A stretch of 64,000 nucleotides of DNA from Clostridium sp. AWRP (GTDB lineage: Bacteria; Bacillota; Clostridia; Clostridiales; Clostridiaceae): assembly GCF_004006395.2 (NCBI RefSeq), contig NZ_CP029758.2:2294001-2358000 (forward strand). Direction: 5' to 3'. The notes beneath the pieces were generated by a model. The model saw nothing but the letters and a program-made list of their open reading frames with translations. It was not told the DNA's origin and searched no databases. The translations under genes were made by a program, and so were the position numbers. Shown here one piece after another: positions 34,852 through 42,870 of the stretch (position 1 is the first letter of the stretch; each line of letters begins with the position of its first letter).

Positions 34852-35919
34852 ATGGAAATTAAAAAGGATTCCATGACTCCAAAAGAAAGAATGAAAGCTC
34901 TATCAAAGGGTGAAACTGTTGATAGAATACCATGTACTCCCATGATGGGTGTTACTTTAGCTCCTTTTATTGGGAAAACTACTTATGAACACTATCATAA
35001 TGCTGATGTAACTGCTGAGCTTGAAATAGCTCTTTTTAAAAAATTTAGACACGATAGTGTTGGTGTAGGTGTTTCTCTTAGAGAAATTGCAGAAGCTATG
35101 GGAACGAAAGTTATATATCCTGAAAATGCTATTTCATATGTAGATAAGCCTGCCATAAAGGATATCAATGATGTATCAAAGCTTTCCCCTGCTGATCCCT
35201 ATAAGGACGGAAAACTTCCGGTAAGACTTAAAGCAGTAAAAATGGTAAACGATGCTTTAGGTAAAGAAGTAAATGTAAGTTTTTCAATTCCTGCTCCTTT
35301 TACAACAGCTTCAGATTTACTAGGAACTGAAAATTTTTTAAAAGCGGTACTTAAATATCCTAAAAAGGTTAATGAACTTTTAGACATAGTAACAGAATCT
35401 AATTTTAAGATTATAGATATTATATCAAATATGGGAATTGGTTTTGGTATGTGTGACCCTGTTTCTTCTTCAAGTATAATAAGCAAAAGGTTATATGAGA
35501 AGTTTTCTATGCCCTATGTAAAAAAATGTGTAGATAGAATGAGACAAAAAAGTGGTATGGGAACCTCCATGCATATGTGTGGTAAAAGTAAAGAAATATG
35601 GAATAGTTTAATACAAACAGGAATAACCACATTGAGTATTGATAATACTGAGGATCTAGAAAAGGCTAAAAAGGCTGTTGGAAATAAGGTTTGTTTGGTT
35701 GGAAATGTATCACCAGTAGATGCTGTACGGTATGGAACTTATGATGATGTTGTACGTGAAAGCAAACTTTGTATAAAGAAAGCTTATGACAATCCAAAGG
35801 GATTTGTACTTAGTACTGGATGTCAAATTCCTATAAATTCTCCAATTGAAAATATACAGGCACTTATGGATACTGCAAGAAGCTTTGGTGCCTATCCTAT
35901 AAAACCAGATTTGCTGTAG
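34852..35919 (+). CDS. URO-D superfamily corrinoid methyltransferase
   Basis: A 355-residue paralog of the gene at 28974, with SMTPKERMKALSKGETVDRIPC at the N-terminus in pieces, MHMCGKSKEIW near 240 and STGCQIPINSPIENI near 325. Zinc-site residues are complete. GAAGGTG lies upstream of an ATATATG start. Co-directional with the double-cubane-type gene 62 bases upstream, so the pair may be an operon. The methyl donor is unknown. Confidence 0.86.
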   Translation: MEIKKDSMTPKERMKALSKGETVDRIPCTPMMGVTLAPFIGKTTYEHYHNADVTAELEIALFKKFRHDSVGVGVSLREIAEAMGTKVIYPENAISYVDKPAIKDINDVSKLSPADPYKDGKLPVRLKAVKMVNDALGKEVNVSFSIPAPFTTASDLLGTENFLKAVLKYPKKVNELLDIVTESNFKIIDIISNMGIGFGMCDPVSSSSIISKRLYEKFSMPYVKKCVDRMRQKSGMGTSMHMCGKSKEIWNSLIQTGITTLSIDNTEDLEKAKKAVGNKVCLVGNVSPVDAVRYGTYDDVVRESKLCIKKAYDNPKGFVLSTGCQIPINSPIENIQALMDTARSFGAYPIKPDLL

Positions 35920-35933
35920 CCTATCTTGTATAT

Positions 35934-35983
35934 AAAAACTCCACCATTTAAGATAATTAAAAGTTTCAGCGGTGGAGTTTTTT
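35934..35983 (+). terminator. Rho-independent terminator
   Basis: AAAAACTCCACC pairs with GGTGGAGTTTTT and is followed by more T; it closes the plus-strand pair and is usable in the opposite direction by the transporter gene ending at 36028. Confidence 0.85.
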
Positions 35984-36027
35984 ATATTAGAAACAACTAG
36001 TTTAACTTTATAATTATATTAGAAGCA

Positions 36028-37365
36028 CTATATTTCATCTAAGGACTTCTGTTTTGTTTCAACTCCTAAAGTGGCAATAACAAATGCTACAATTATAAGT
36101 ATAAATCCAAGTGATATAAAGACAACTTTAGTATCATAATTTTTTAGTATCCATGCTACTCCATAGGGGCTGAATATGGTTGCCAGTCTTCCAATGGCAT
36201 TGCAAAATCCAGAACCTCTCATTCTTATATTTGTAGGAAATAATTCTGGGACGTAGATAGCAAGGCCAAGTGTAAGTAAAATATATATTATTACAGTTAA
36301 GAAAAATCCCATTATTAATATTATTCCCATAGCATTTTGTGAAGCGTAGGCATATCCAAGTGCACCAGCTGCAAGCATAAATACAGTAAGACACCATTTA
36401 CGTCCAAGTTTATCTACAATAAAGCTGCCAATTAAAGCTCCAAGCGGTGCGCCTACCATCATTATAGTTGTATATCCTAGGGATTTGGAAATATTTATCC
36501 CCTTTCTCAAGAAAAACGTAGGTGCCCAACTTACAAAAGTGTATATTAAGGTGTTTATTGCAATTAGTACTACACAGCCTACAATAGTCCTGGAGATCAT
36601 ATTTTTACTAAATAAATCAGTAAATTTTCCTTCATCCCTATGTTTCTCTTTTTTTATTACACTGGGCTGAGATATGGGATTTCTTGATTCCTCTTCTGCT
36701 GCACTGTAGAATATGTCTACTACATCCTGTGCATCTTTTTCCATTCCCTTTGATTCATACCATCTTGGAGATTCAGGCATACTTTTTCTAAGATACCATA
36801 CAATTAGGGAAAATACTCCTACAAATACAAACATCCATCTCCATCCAAATCTAGGTATTATGATATATCCTAAAAATGCAGCTGCTGGAGTAGAACAGTT
36901 TGTTATAAGAGAAAGCATGGATACCCACTTTCCTCTCGTCTTTGATGGTACAAATTCTCCAAGTAATGCATATCCTGTAACAATTTCAGCACCAAGACCA
37001 ATCCCCATTATTCCCCTGCAGGCTATTAAAAAAATCATATTAGGAGAAAATGCAGCTACAAGAGAGGCTCCTCCAAATATTAAAAGATTCAACTGATAGG
37101 AAAATTTGCGTCCAAAACTATCCCCTAAAAATCCAGTAAGAAGCGAACCTATTAAAAGTCCTAAAAAAGTTACAGAGATAAAAGTAGCATTTAATCCAAT
37201 ATTTGACCATCCACTTTTTAATAATACGCCTAAAACTCCACCTGCCAGATATACATCAAAACCATCTAAAAATATTCCAAGGCCTATAAGCCACAATATC
37301 TTGTAATGTAATTTAGATACTGGAACATAATCCATTTTTTCAGAAATGTAACTAACCGATTCCAT
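36028..37365 (-). CDS. MFS transporter (metabolite:H+ symporter type) under tandem Leu T-boxes
   Basis: A 445-residue, 12-helix major facilitator with GIFLDGFDVYLAGG in TM1, GDSFGRKFSYQ and PESPRW typical of the sugar/aromatic-acid group, and PELFPTNIRMRG in the second half. I start it at ATG 37365 behind TGGAGG; the open frame to 37503 runs through the T-box leader. Two T-box RNAs whose specifiers I read as CUC precede it, so expression should rise when tRNA-Leu is uncharged. This makes leucine or a leucine precursor a good candidate cargo, although the family does not predict it. Confidence 0.87.
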   Translation of the reverse strand: MESVSYISEKMDYVPVSKLHYKILWLIGLGIFLDGFDVYLAGGVLGVLLKSGWSNIGLNATFISVTFLGLLIGSLLTGFLGDSFGRKFSYQLNLLIFGGASLVAAFSPNMIFLIACRGIMGIGLGAEIVTGYALLGEFVPSKTRGKWVSMLSLITNCSTPAAAFLGYIIIPRFGWRWMFVFVGVFSLIVWYLRKSMPESPRWYESKGMEKDAQDVVDIFYSAAEEESRNPISQPSVIKKEKHRDEGKFTDLFSKNMISRTIVGCVVLIAINTLIYTFVSWAPTFFLRKGINISKSLGYTTIMMVGAPLGALIGSFIVDKLGRKWCLTVFMLAAGALGYAYASQNAMGIILIMGFFLTVIIYILLTLGLAIYVPELFPTNIRMRGSGFCNAIGRLATIFSPYGVAWILKNYDTKVVFISLGFILIIVAFVIATLGVETKQKSLDEI

Positions 37366-37413
37366 TAAAATACCTCCATCCAATAAGTGCAAAATTAATT
37401 TTTTTATATATAA

Positions 37414-37431
37414 TTTTACTGGCCAGTAAAA
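37414..37431. promoter_or_regulatory. 18-bp palindrome between the T-box terminator and the transporter gene
   Basis: TTTTACTGGCCAGTAAAA is perfectly symmetric and lies about 50 bases before the transporter start, so a DNA-binding regulator could add a second control layer. Confidence 0.45.
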
Positions 37432-37449
37432 ATTATTTTCTAAAATTGA

Positions 37450-37656
37450 GTATAAAAAATAGACCTTCCCATGGGGCGAAAGGTCTATCGCGGTACCACC
37501 CAAATTTATTACTTAAATAGTTTAACGGCGTTATGTCGGCACAGTCCTACTGACTTCAGATTGCAATTTAAGGGTGAGTTTCAATATAATATAAATGTGT
37601 TTTTTCACCATGCGCACTCTCTTTAAAGTATAATTATATCTACTTGCCCCTATCAT
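37450..37656 (-). promoter_or_regulatory. T-box leader, proximal copy (Leu specifier)
   Basis: On the minus strand it has the AGTA motif (GCAAGTAGATAT) in stem I, AGAGAGTG and GGTGAA in the stem I tip, a specifier region TTGAAACTCACCC, the T-box sequence GGGTGGTACCGCG (37489-37501), and a terminator stem ATAGACCTT/AAGGTCTAT (37459-37487) with TTTTTT. Aligned to the glyQS layout (GAAA-codon-purine-lower stem) the specifier is CTC at 37576-37578, a Leu codon. Confidence 0.88.
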
Positions 37657-37680
37657 TATTTTTATAATATTAAGTTGTTA

Positions 37681-37907
37681 AAATAAAAAAGCGGTATTGT
37701 TTCTCTTGGAGCGAGAAACAATACCGCGGTACCATCCAAATTTTTTCTTTATAAAATAACGGGTTTAACCGATACAGCCTACTCATATTTCAGCTAATAA
37801 CTCGAGGACGAGTTTTCAATATATAAGTATTGTGAATTTACAGCAAACATCACTCTCTTTGAATATTATATATCTACTTGATTCCTGTCATAGTTTTTAA
37901 ATTAATT
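37681..37907 (-). promoter_or_regulatory. T-box leader, distal copy (Leu specifier)
   Basis: It has the AGTA motif (TCAAGTAGATAT), AGAGAGTG, a GCTGTAAA tip, the specifier region TTGAAAACTCGTCC, the T-box GGATGGTACCGCG (37725-37737) and a 15-bp terminator stem GCGGTATTGTTTCTC with its complement, then TTTTTT. The codon at 37810-37812 reads CTC by the same alignment. It is transcribed first, followed within about 30 bases by the proximal copy. Confidence 0.87.
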
Positions 37908-37913
37908 TTCTTA

Positions 37914-37942
37914 ATTATAGTACTAATTTAACCTATTGTCAA
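37914..37942 (-). promoter_or_regulatory. Consensus sigma-A promoter for the tandem T-box transcript
   Basis: -35 TTGACA (37937-37942) and -10 TATAAT (37914-37919) with exactly 17 bases between them, starting transcription just before the distal T-box. Confidence 0.88.
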
Positions 37943-38115
37943 ATAAATTTTTTAAGAAAGTTTATACCCTTCAAACTTACCTTCCCCCACTGTAACTATT
38001 AAAACGTATAGTGCTGTTGAAGAAGTAAGTGGGAGTATTGCTACCCTATGGCATTCTTTCTCAGCACCTCATTGAATGAAATGTTGGAACTTAAATATGG
38101 CAAAAATACGTATTA
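37943..38115. other. Intergenic region upstream of the T-box promoter
   Basis: About 170 bases between the permease stop and the promoter. It contains CCCACT (37986-37991) and AGTGGG about 40 bases apart, a possible stem, but no recognised feature. Confidence 0.3.
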
Positions 38116-39447
38116 TCATATATTCTTAGTATTTCTATCAGTTTTTTTCTTTTTACAATAGTAATATATAGGCAGTCCAATCAAAGTCAATCCAATTCCA
38201 AACATAGCACTGAGAAAGGAATCCATAATGGTAGCAAACATGAGATAGCATCCACCGATTATACCTATAGCAGGAATTACTGGATATAGTGGAACATGAT
38301 ATAACTTAGGGTTTCTTGTAATCCTTTTCCTTAAAACAAACAAACCAAAAACACCTAATGTAAAAAAAATCCATATTACAAATATAGTTAAATCTGTAAG
38401 CGAATTAAATGACCCGCTTAGAACAAATATAATAGTAATTATACCTTGAAAAATTAAGGCGTTAATTGGAGTACGAAGTTTTGGATGAATAGCTCCTAAA
38501 ACTTCTCCCATGGGTAATTCTCTCTTTTGTCCCATAGCGAGGGCGATTCTAGTACCACATACCATTTGAGCATTTAAAGCTCCAAATACTGAAACCATCA
38601 TACCTGCAGTAATAAAGGCAGTAGCTCCGCTTCCAAAAAGTTTAACTGATACATCCACTCCTACCTTATCTGAAGACATAATTTGGGCTGCAGGAAGTAC
38701 ATTGAAAATAGCTGTGTTGAATAATGCATATACAACTATAACAAACAATACACCAGTAATAATGGATATTGGCAAATTCTTTTCGGAATTTTCCATTTCA
38801 GATCCTAATGTACAGGTATTAATCCAGCCATCATAAGCCCATAGTACACCAAGGAGTGCAACGCCAATACCTGCACTTTGTGTGACTCCTACGTTGGCAA
38901 AACTTATGTCATGTGCCGTACCATTGGCCAAGCCAAAAATAATAATAGCTGCAATAGGAACCAATTTGACAACTGTGGCAATTGTCTGAAGCCAAACTCC
39001 CCATTTGGTTGCAATAGCGTTAACAATTACAATAAAAACAATTAATCCAACAGCAAGTGCCTTTTGCTGTATGCCATTCATTGGAATGAAGTATGTTGCA
39101 AAGGTAGCAACAGCAATAGCCATTGCAGCAGATCCACCTGGACTGGAGATAATAGCTTCTACCCAGCCATATAGAAAACCAAATACTTCACCGTATATTT
39201 CAGATAGGTAAGTATATAGGCCCCCAAGTTTGGGAATATAAGCTGCTATTTCTGAAATAGACAAAGCAGAACAAATTGTAATTAATCCACCAACAATCCA
39301 TATTGTTAATGCACCACCAGGAGAGCCTGTGTTTTTTAAAACAACTGAAGGTTTCATGAATATACCTGAACCAATTACAAAACCAATTACGAATATAATA
39401 CCTTCAAATAACCTTATATTTCTCTTTAACTGTGTTTGTTGAGGCAT
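38116..39447 (-). CDS. APC-family amino acid permease (LAT/SteT-like)
   Basis: A 443-residue, 12-helix amino acid transporter. The N-terminal motif FVIGSGIFMKPSVVLKNTGSPG is the substrate-binding GSGIF of LAT-type exchangers, and further signatures include GGLYTYLSEIYGEVFGFLYGW in parts and ALNAQMVCGTRI. Serine/threonine, alanine or other neutral amino acids are possible. Its position directly downstream of alanine dehydrogenase suggests alanine. GGAGGGG lies before the ATG. Confidence 0.88.
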   Translation of the reverse strand: MPQQTQLKRNIRLFEGIIFVIGFVIGSGIFMKPSVVLKNTGSPGGALTIWIVGGLITICSALSISEIAAYIPKLGGLYTYLSEIYGEVFGFLYGWVEAIISSPGGSAAMAIAVATFATYFIPMNGIQQKALAVGLIVFIVIVNAIATKWGVWLQTIATVVKLVPIAAIIIFGLANGTAHDISFANVGVTQSAGIGVALLGVLWAYDGWINTCTLGSEMENSEKNLPISIITGVLFVIVVYALFNTAIFNVLPAAQIMSSDKVGVDVSVKLFGSGATAFITAGMMVSVFGALNAQMVCGTRIALAMGQKRELPMGEVLGAIHPKLRTPINALIFQGIITIIFVLSGSFNSLTDLTIFVIWIFFTLGVFGLFVLRKRITRNPKLYHVPLYPVIPAIGIIGGCYLMFATIMDSFLSAMFGIGLTLIGLPIYYYCKKKKTDRNTKNI

Positions 39448-39518
39448 TAAAACCCCTCCTCCATATTTAGATTATTGTAAGTTTGAAGAGATATTGTTAA
39501 AACAATAATACATAGTTC

Positions 39519-39557
39519 CTTCTTCAAAGTTATTGTAACTAGATAACTTTGAAGAAG
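39519..39557. promoter_or_regulatory. 15-bp hairpin between alanine dehydrogenase and permease
   Basis: CTTCTTCAAAGTTAT is exactly complementary to 39543-39557. On the plus strand a TTTTT follows, but both flanking genes are on the minus strand, where there is no T run. It may stabilise or partly attenuate the message between the two genes. Confidence 0.45.
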
Positions 39558-39664
39558 TTTTTCTATTGAATAATAATCTAATCCAAAAGTAAATGGAATC
39601 AATTATAAAATCTATTGAGAATACAATAACTTTGCATTTATCTTTAGTTTTATTTGTTTAGGCA

Positions 39665-40780
39665 TTAAATTCCAAGTACCTCCTCAGGTGTCTTATATGC
39701 CCTGTTTTGCTTCTTTCCAGTTTCTTCGAGTGTTAAATCTCCAAAATAGAAACAAAGCCCCTTTCTTAATAAATTATTTTCAATAAGTGCTTGCTTATAT
39801 CCCTTATTAGCAATTTCAAGTGCATATGGCAGTGTTGAACTGGTTAGTGCATCTGTAGCTGTCTTTGAAAATGCAGAAGGAATATTATCAACACAATAAT
39901 GCATAATACCTTCCTCAAAATAAACAGGATTTTCATGAGAAGTTGACCTACAAGTTTCAATGGCTCCTCCATCATCACAAGATACATCTACTATTAAAGA
40001 TCCCGGTTTCATGTATTTAAGCATTTTCCTTGTAATTAGATGGTCTTTTCTCCATTTTGGCCATAAAACACAATTTATTAGTACATCGCTTTTTTTCAAA
40101 CATTCAATAATGTTGTTTTCATTGGAATATAAAAACTGCACATTTGACGGTAGTTTTGTTTTAGCCTGCTCCAATTTATCAAAACTAATATCTAGTAATG
40201 TAACATTATTTTCAAAACCTGCAGCTAATTCTGCAGCACCAATACCTGCGTAACCACTTCCTACTACAGTAATCTCTGGAGTGGGTATTCCATACACTTT
40301 TGAAAGCATAATTCCATTTCCACCGTGTATCTTCTGCGAGAACTGGCAAGCTGCCATAAACCCTCCCTTTCCTGCAATTTCACTCATTGGTCTAAGTAGT
40401 GGAAATTTTTTATTTTCATCTTCAATATCCTCATATGAAATTCCAATAGCTTTGCTTTTCAAAAATGCATTAGTTTGTTCTACATGAGCATTGGAATGTA
40501 TATAGGTAAAAATAATTAGTCCTTCCCTTAAATATTTGAACTCCTCTGGTAAAATCTCCTTTACCTTATAAACCATATCTGCTCTTTTAAAAAGCTCATC
40601 TTTGTCCACAAGTTCTGCTCCTGCTCCCACATATTTCTTATCTTCTATGCTGCTGCCAACTCCTGCACCATATTCAATCAGTACTGTATGATTGTGTCTT
40701 TTTAATTCTCTAACCCCAGCAGGAGTTATTGCAACCCTGTATTCATTATCTTTAATTTCTTTTGGAATACCTATAATCAT
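39665..40780 (-). CDS. ald: Alanine dehydrogenase
   Basis: NAD-dependent L-alanine to pyruvate plus ammonia, 371 residues. The N-terminal MIIGIPKEIKDNEYRVAITP, active-site Lys in DMVYKVKEI and His in FTYIHSNAH, the NAD loop VVGSGYAGIGAAELA, and C-terminal DNIPSAFSKTATDALT all match the family. The start at ATG 40780 has GGGGGAT upstream. A sigma-54 promoter about 105 bases before it and a sigma-54 activator gene further upstream indicate that it is switched on by amino acid availability. Confidence 0.93.
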   Translation of the reverse strand: MIIGIPKEIKDNEYRVAITPAGVRELKRHNHTVLIEYGAGVGSSIEDKKYVGAGAELVDKDELFKRADMVYKVKEILPEEFKYLREGLIIFTYIHSNAHVEQTNAFLKSKAIGISYEDIEDENKKFPLLRPMSEIAGKGGFMAACQFSQKIHGGNGIMLSKVYGIPTPEITVVGSGYAGIGAAELAAGFENNVTLLDISFDKLEQAKTKLPSNVQFLYSNENNIIECLKKSDVLINCVLWPKWRKDHLITRKMLKYMKPGSLIVDVSCDDGGAIETCRSTSHENPVYFEEGIMHYCVDNIPSAFSKTATDALTSSTLPYALEIANKGYKQALIENNLLRKGLCFYFGDLTLEETGKKQNRAYKTPEEVLGI

Positions 40781-40894
40781 ATTAACATCATCCCCCAAAC
40801 AATTAATTTTTTAATTAAATCATAAAAGCACATCTTTCAAAGTAAAATAGTAATTTTAACTTAGCCCCCTTTGTATAAGCTTTACTTATATAAA

Positions 40895-40912
40895 TAGCAA
40901 AACTTATACCAA
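40895..40912 (-). promoter_or_regulatory. Sigma-54 (-24/-12) promoter of alanine dehydrogenase
   Basis: On the minus strand TTGGTATAAGTTTTGCTA has GG and GC exactly 10 bases apart, as required for RpoN promoters (consensus TGGCAC-N5-TTGCW). It lies between the sigma-54 activator gene and ald, where this site would be expected. Confidence 0.72.
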
Positions 40913-40979
40913 CTTCTTTTATAACCCTTAATTTTCCTGTAAACACTGGCTTTTTTAAAATATTGATTAAGATAAATAT

Positions 40980-41011
40980 AAAAGTTCTGCCTAAAATTAA
41001 GCGGAACTTTT
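40980..41011 (-). terminator. Terminator of the sigma-54 activator gene
   Basis: AAAAGTTC (40980-40987) pairs with GAACTTTT (41004-41011), followed on the minus strand by TTTATATTT. Confidence 0.6.
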
Positions 41012-41077
41012 ACATAAAAGCTTTGAATTTTGAACTTACAATATGATGAATTTTGGGCATGTATGCTAACTTTTCAT

Positions 41078-42469
41078 CTATTTATTAGCTAATTTATACT
41101 TTTTGATTTTGTATTGAAGTGTTTGTCTAGGAATTTTCAATAGTTTTGCAGATTTTGTTATATTCCCATTACTAATTTTCATTGCGCTTTTTATTTTTTC
41201 TTTTTCAAAAAAATTCATTGTTTCGCTGAAAGTTCCTTCTTCTGATTTATAATTATTTAAATCATCATAATTATTTAAATCACTAAAATATATTGGCAAA
41301 TGTTTAATATCAATATAACCATCTGATATTAAATTTATTGATGATTCTATTACATGCTGAAGCTCTCTAATATTACCAGGCCAATCATATTGGTATAATA
41401 ACTTTCCCACGTTATTTGTTATACCTGCTACCTTCTTGTTAAAAATTTTATTATAATAATTTAGAAAATAGTTTATTAACAATGGGATATCTTCTTTCCT
41501 ATCCCTGAGGGGTATAAGTTTTATTGTTATCACACCTAACCTATAAAATAGATCTTTCCTTATGTGCCTCTTATTTAATGCGGTTTTAGGATCCTCATTC
41601 ATAGCCGCCATTATACGAACATTTACCTTTTTATCTTTTATATCTCCTATTCTCCTTATACAACCATCTTGTAAGACTCTTAAAAGTTTTGTTTGTAAAT
41701 GAAGCGGCATTGAATTTATTTCATCTAGAAAAAGAGTTCCTCCGTCTGCTTGCTCAAACAAACCAGATTTATTAGTAGCACCTGTATATGCGCCTTGTGT
41801 TGTGCCAAAAAATGTTGATTCGAAGAGAGTTTCTGGAATGGCAGCACAATTTTGTACTACAAAAGGTTTATTTGAATTTTTTGAAAAATTATGTATAGAC
41901 TGAACGAATAATTCTTTGCCTGTACCAGTTTCACCATATACTAAAACTGAAGATGGTGAATCAGCTATTAGTTTACCTTTTTTGATATTTTCAATCATTT
42001 TATCATTAACAGTAATAATATCATCAAATGAATATTTAAGTTCTTCTTTTGATATTTTCATGTATTTATGCTTGTTTATGTTATTTAATAAACTAACGTT
42101 TTCAATATCTTTTATACTAGTAATGTCTTTTGAAAGTTCAACAGTACCAACTATTTTACCACTTCTTATAATAGGTATGGTGAGGTTTTCTGTGAAGTAA
42201 GGGTTACCATTATTATCATAAAGTTTTTGACCCTCCTTATAGATGGGTTTAGATTTTTTTATGCACTGAAAGACTGTACTAGTCTCTTGTGATAAAGAAG
42301 GATATGCTTCTAAAATATTCTTATCTATAATATTATCATATGTATTACCTTTATCATTACCAAATCTCGGATTATATCTAACTAAATATACGATTTTACC
42401 GTTAGAATCTGTTATACTCAATGAGTCTATACTATTAAAGTTCGTATTGAATGCTATTTTATTAGACAT
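41078..42469 (-). CDS. Sigma-54-dependent transcriptional activator with N-terminal PAS domain
   Basis: A 463-residue enhancer-binding protein. A PAS-like sensor (about 1-115, ITDSNGKIVYLVRYNPRF and PIIRSGKIVGTVELSKDI) precedes the AAA+ domain with Walker A GETGTGKE, the sigma-54 contact loop GAYTGA, Walker B GGTLFLDEIN, and R-finger region. A Fis-type helix-turn-helix closes it (GNITKSAKLLKIPRQTLQYKIKKY). It likely activates ald. ATG 42469 lies behind GGGGTGGGAT. Confidence 0.93.
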   Translation of the reverse strand: MSNKIAFNTNFNSIDSLSITDSNGKIVYLVRYNPRFGNDKGNTYDNIIDKNILEAYPSLSQETSTVFQCIKKSKPIYKEGQKLYDNNGNPYFTENLTIPIIRSGKIVGTVELSKDITSIKDIENVSLLNNINKHKYMKISKEELKYSFDDIITVNDKMIENIKKGKLIADSPSSVLVYGETGTGKELFVQSIHNFSKNSNKPFVVQNCAAIPETLFESTFFGTTQGAYTGATNKSGLFEQADGGTLFLDEINSMPLHLQTKLLRVLQDGCIRRIGDIKDKKVNVRIMAAMNEDPKTALNKRHIRKDLFYRLGVITIKLIPLRDRKEDIPLLINYFLNYYNKIFNKKVAGITNNVGKLLYQYDWPGNIRELQHVIESSINLISDGYIDIKHLPIYFSDLNNYDDLNNYKSEEGTFSETMNFFEKEKIKSAMKISNGNITKSAKLLKIPRQTLQYKIKKYKLANK

Positions 42470-42870
42470 TTTATCCCACCCCATTTAAAATTTTGTGCTT
42501 ATATTAAATTATATCATAAAGATTGAATATTCATACATATTCCATAATATTTACCATTATTGTAAAATTAGCAGCAATATGGGGTAATATCACATAGCCA
42601 TCAAGTTAAGAGAATTCTATAAAAATAAAGTCCCCCAACGGTAAAAAATATTTAGCAAACTAAAATGTGGAAAAGTATTGAATTTACATATGTATATACA
42701 TTATAATATAAATGTTGAAGTTATAAAATTTATATTATTAGAGGTGAATATTTATGTAGGACGTTATTATTGGCGTAAATATTCTGTAGTATTATACAAA
42801 AAATATAAAAAGTTAGTTATTTAAAAAGATTAAAAAATAAATAGCTATTTAAGAAAGTGATGTGAATTAA
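42470..42870. other. Divergent intergenic region
   Basis: It separates the sigma-54 activator from the next MFS gene. Besides the promoter at 42678 it contains a GTG frame of 26 codons from about 42744 without a clean upstream ribosome site, which I do not call. No riboswitch was recognised. Confidence 0.4.
42678..42707 (+). promoter_or_regulatory. Possible promoter of the MFS transporter gene
   Basis: -35 TTGAAT (42678-42683) and -10 TATAAT (42702-42707), spacer 18; the spacer contains the near-palindrome ATGTATATACAT. Confidence 0.4.

Noticed and set aside
37366..37503. N-terminal extension of the MFS transporter frame to 37503
   Set aside because: It would translate the T-box terminator and T-box sequence; the ATG at 37365 has a proper ribosome site and the normal family N-terminus.
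42754..42759. ATG immediately followed by TAG behind AGAGGTG
   Set aside because: A start-stop pair could be a regulatory mini-ORF, but a single case without conservation data is too weak.
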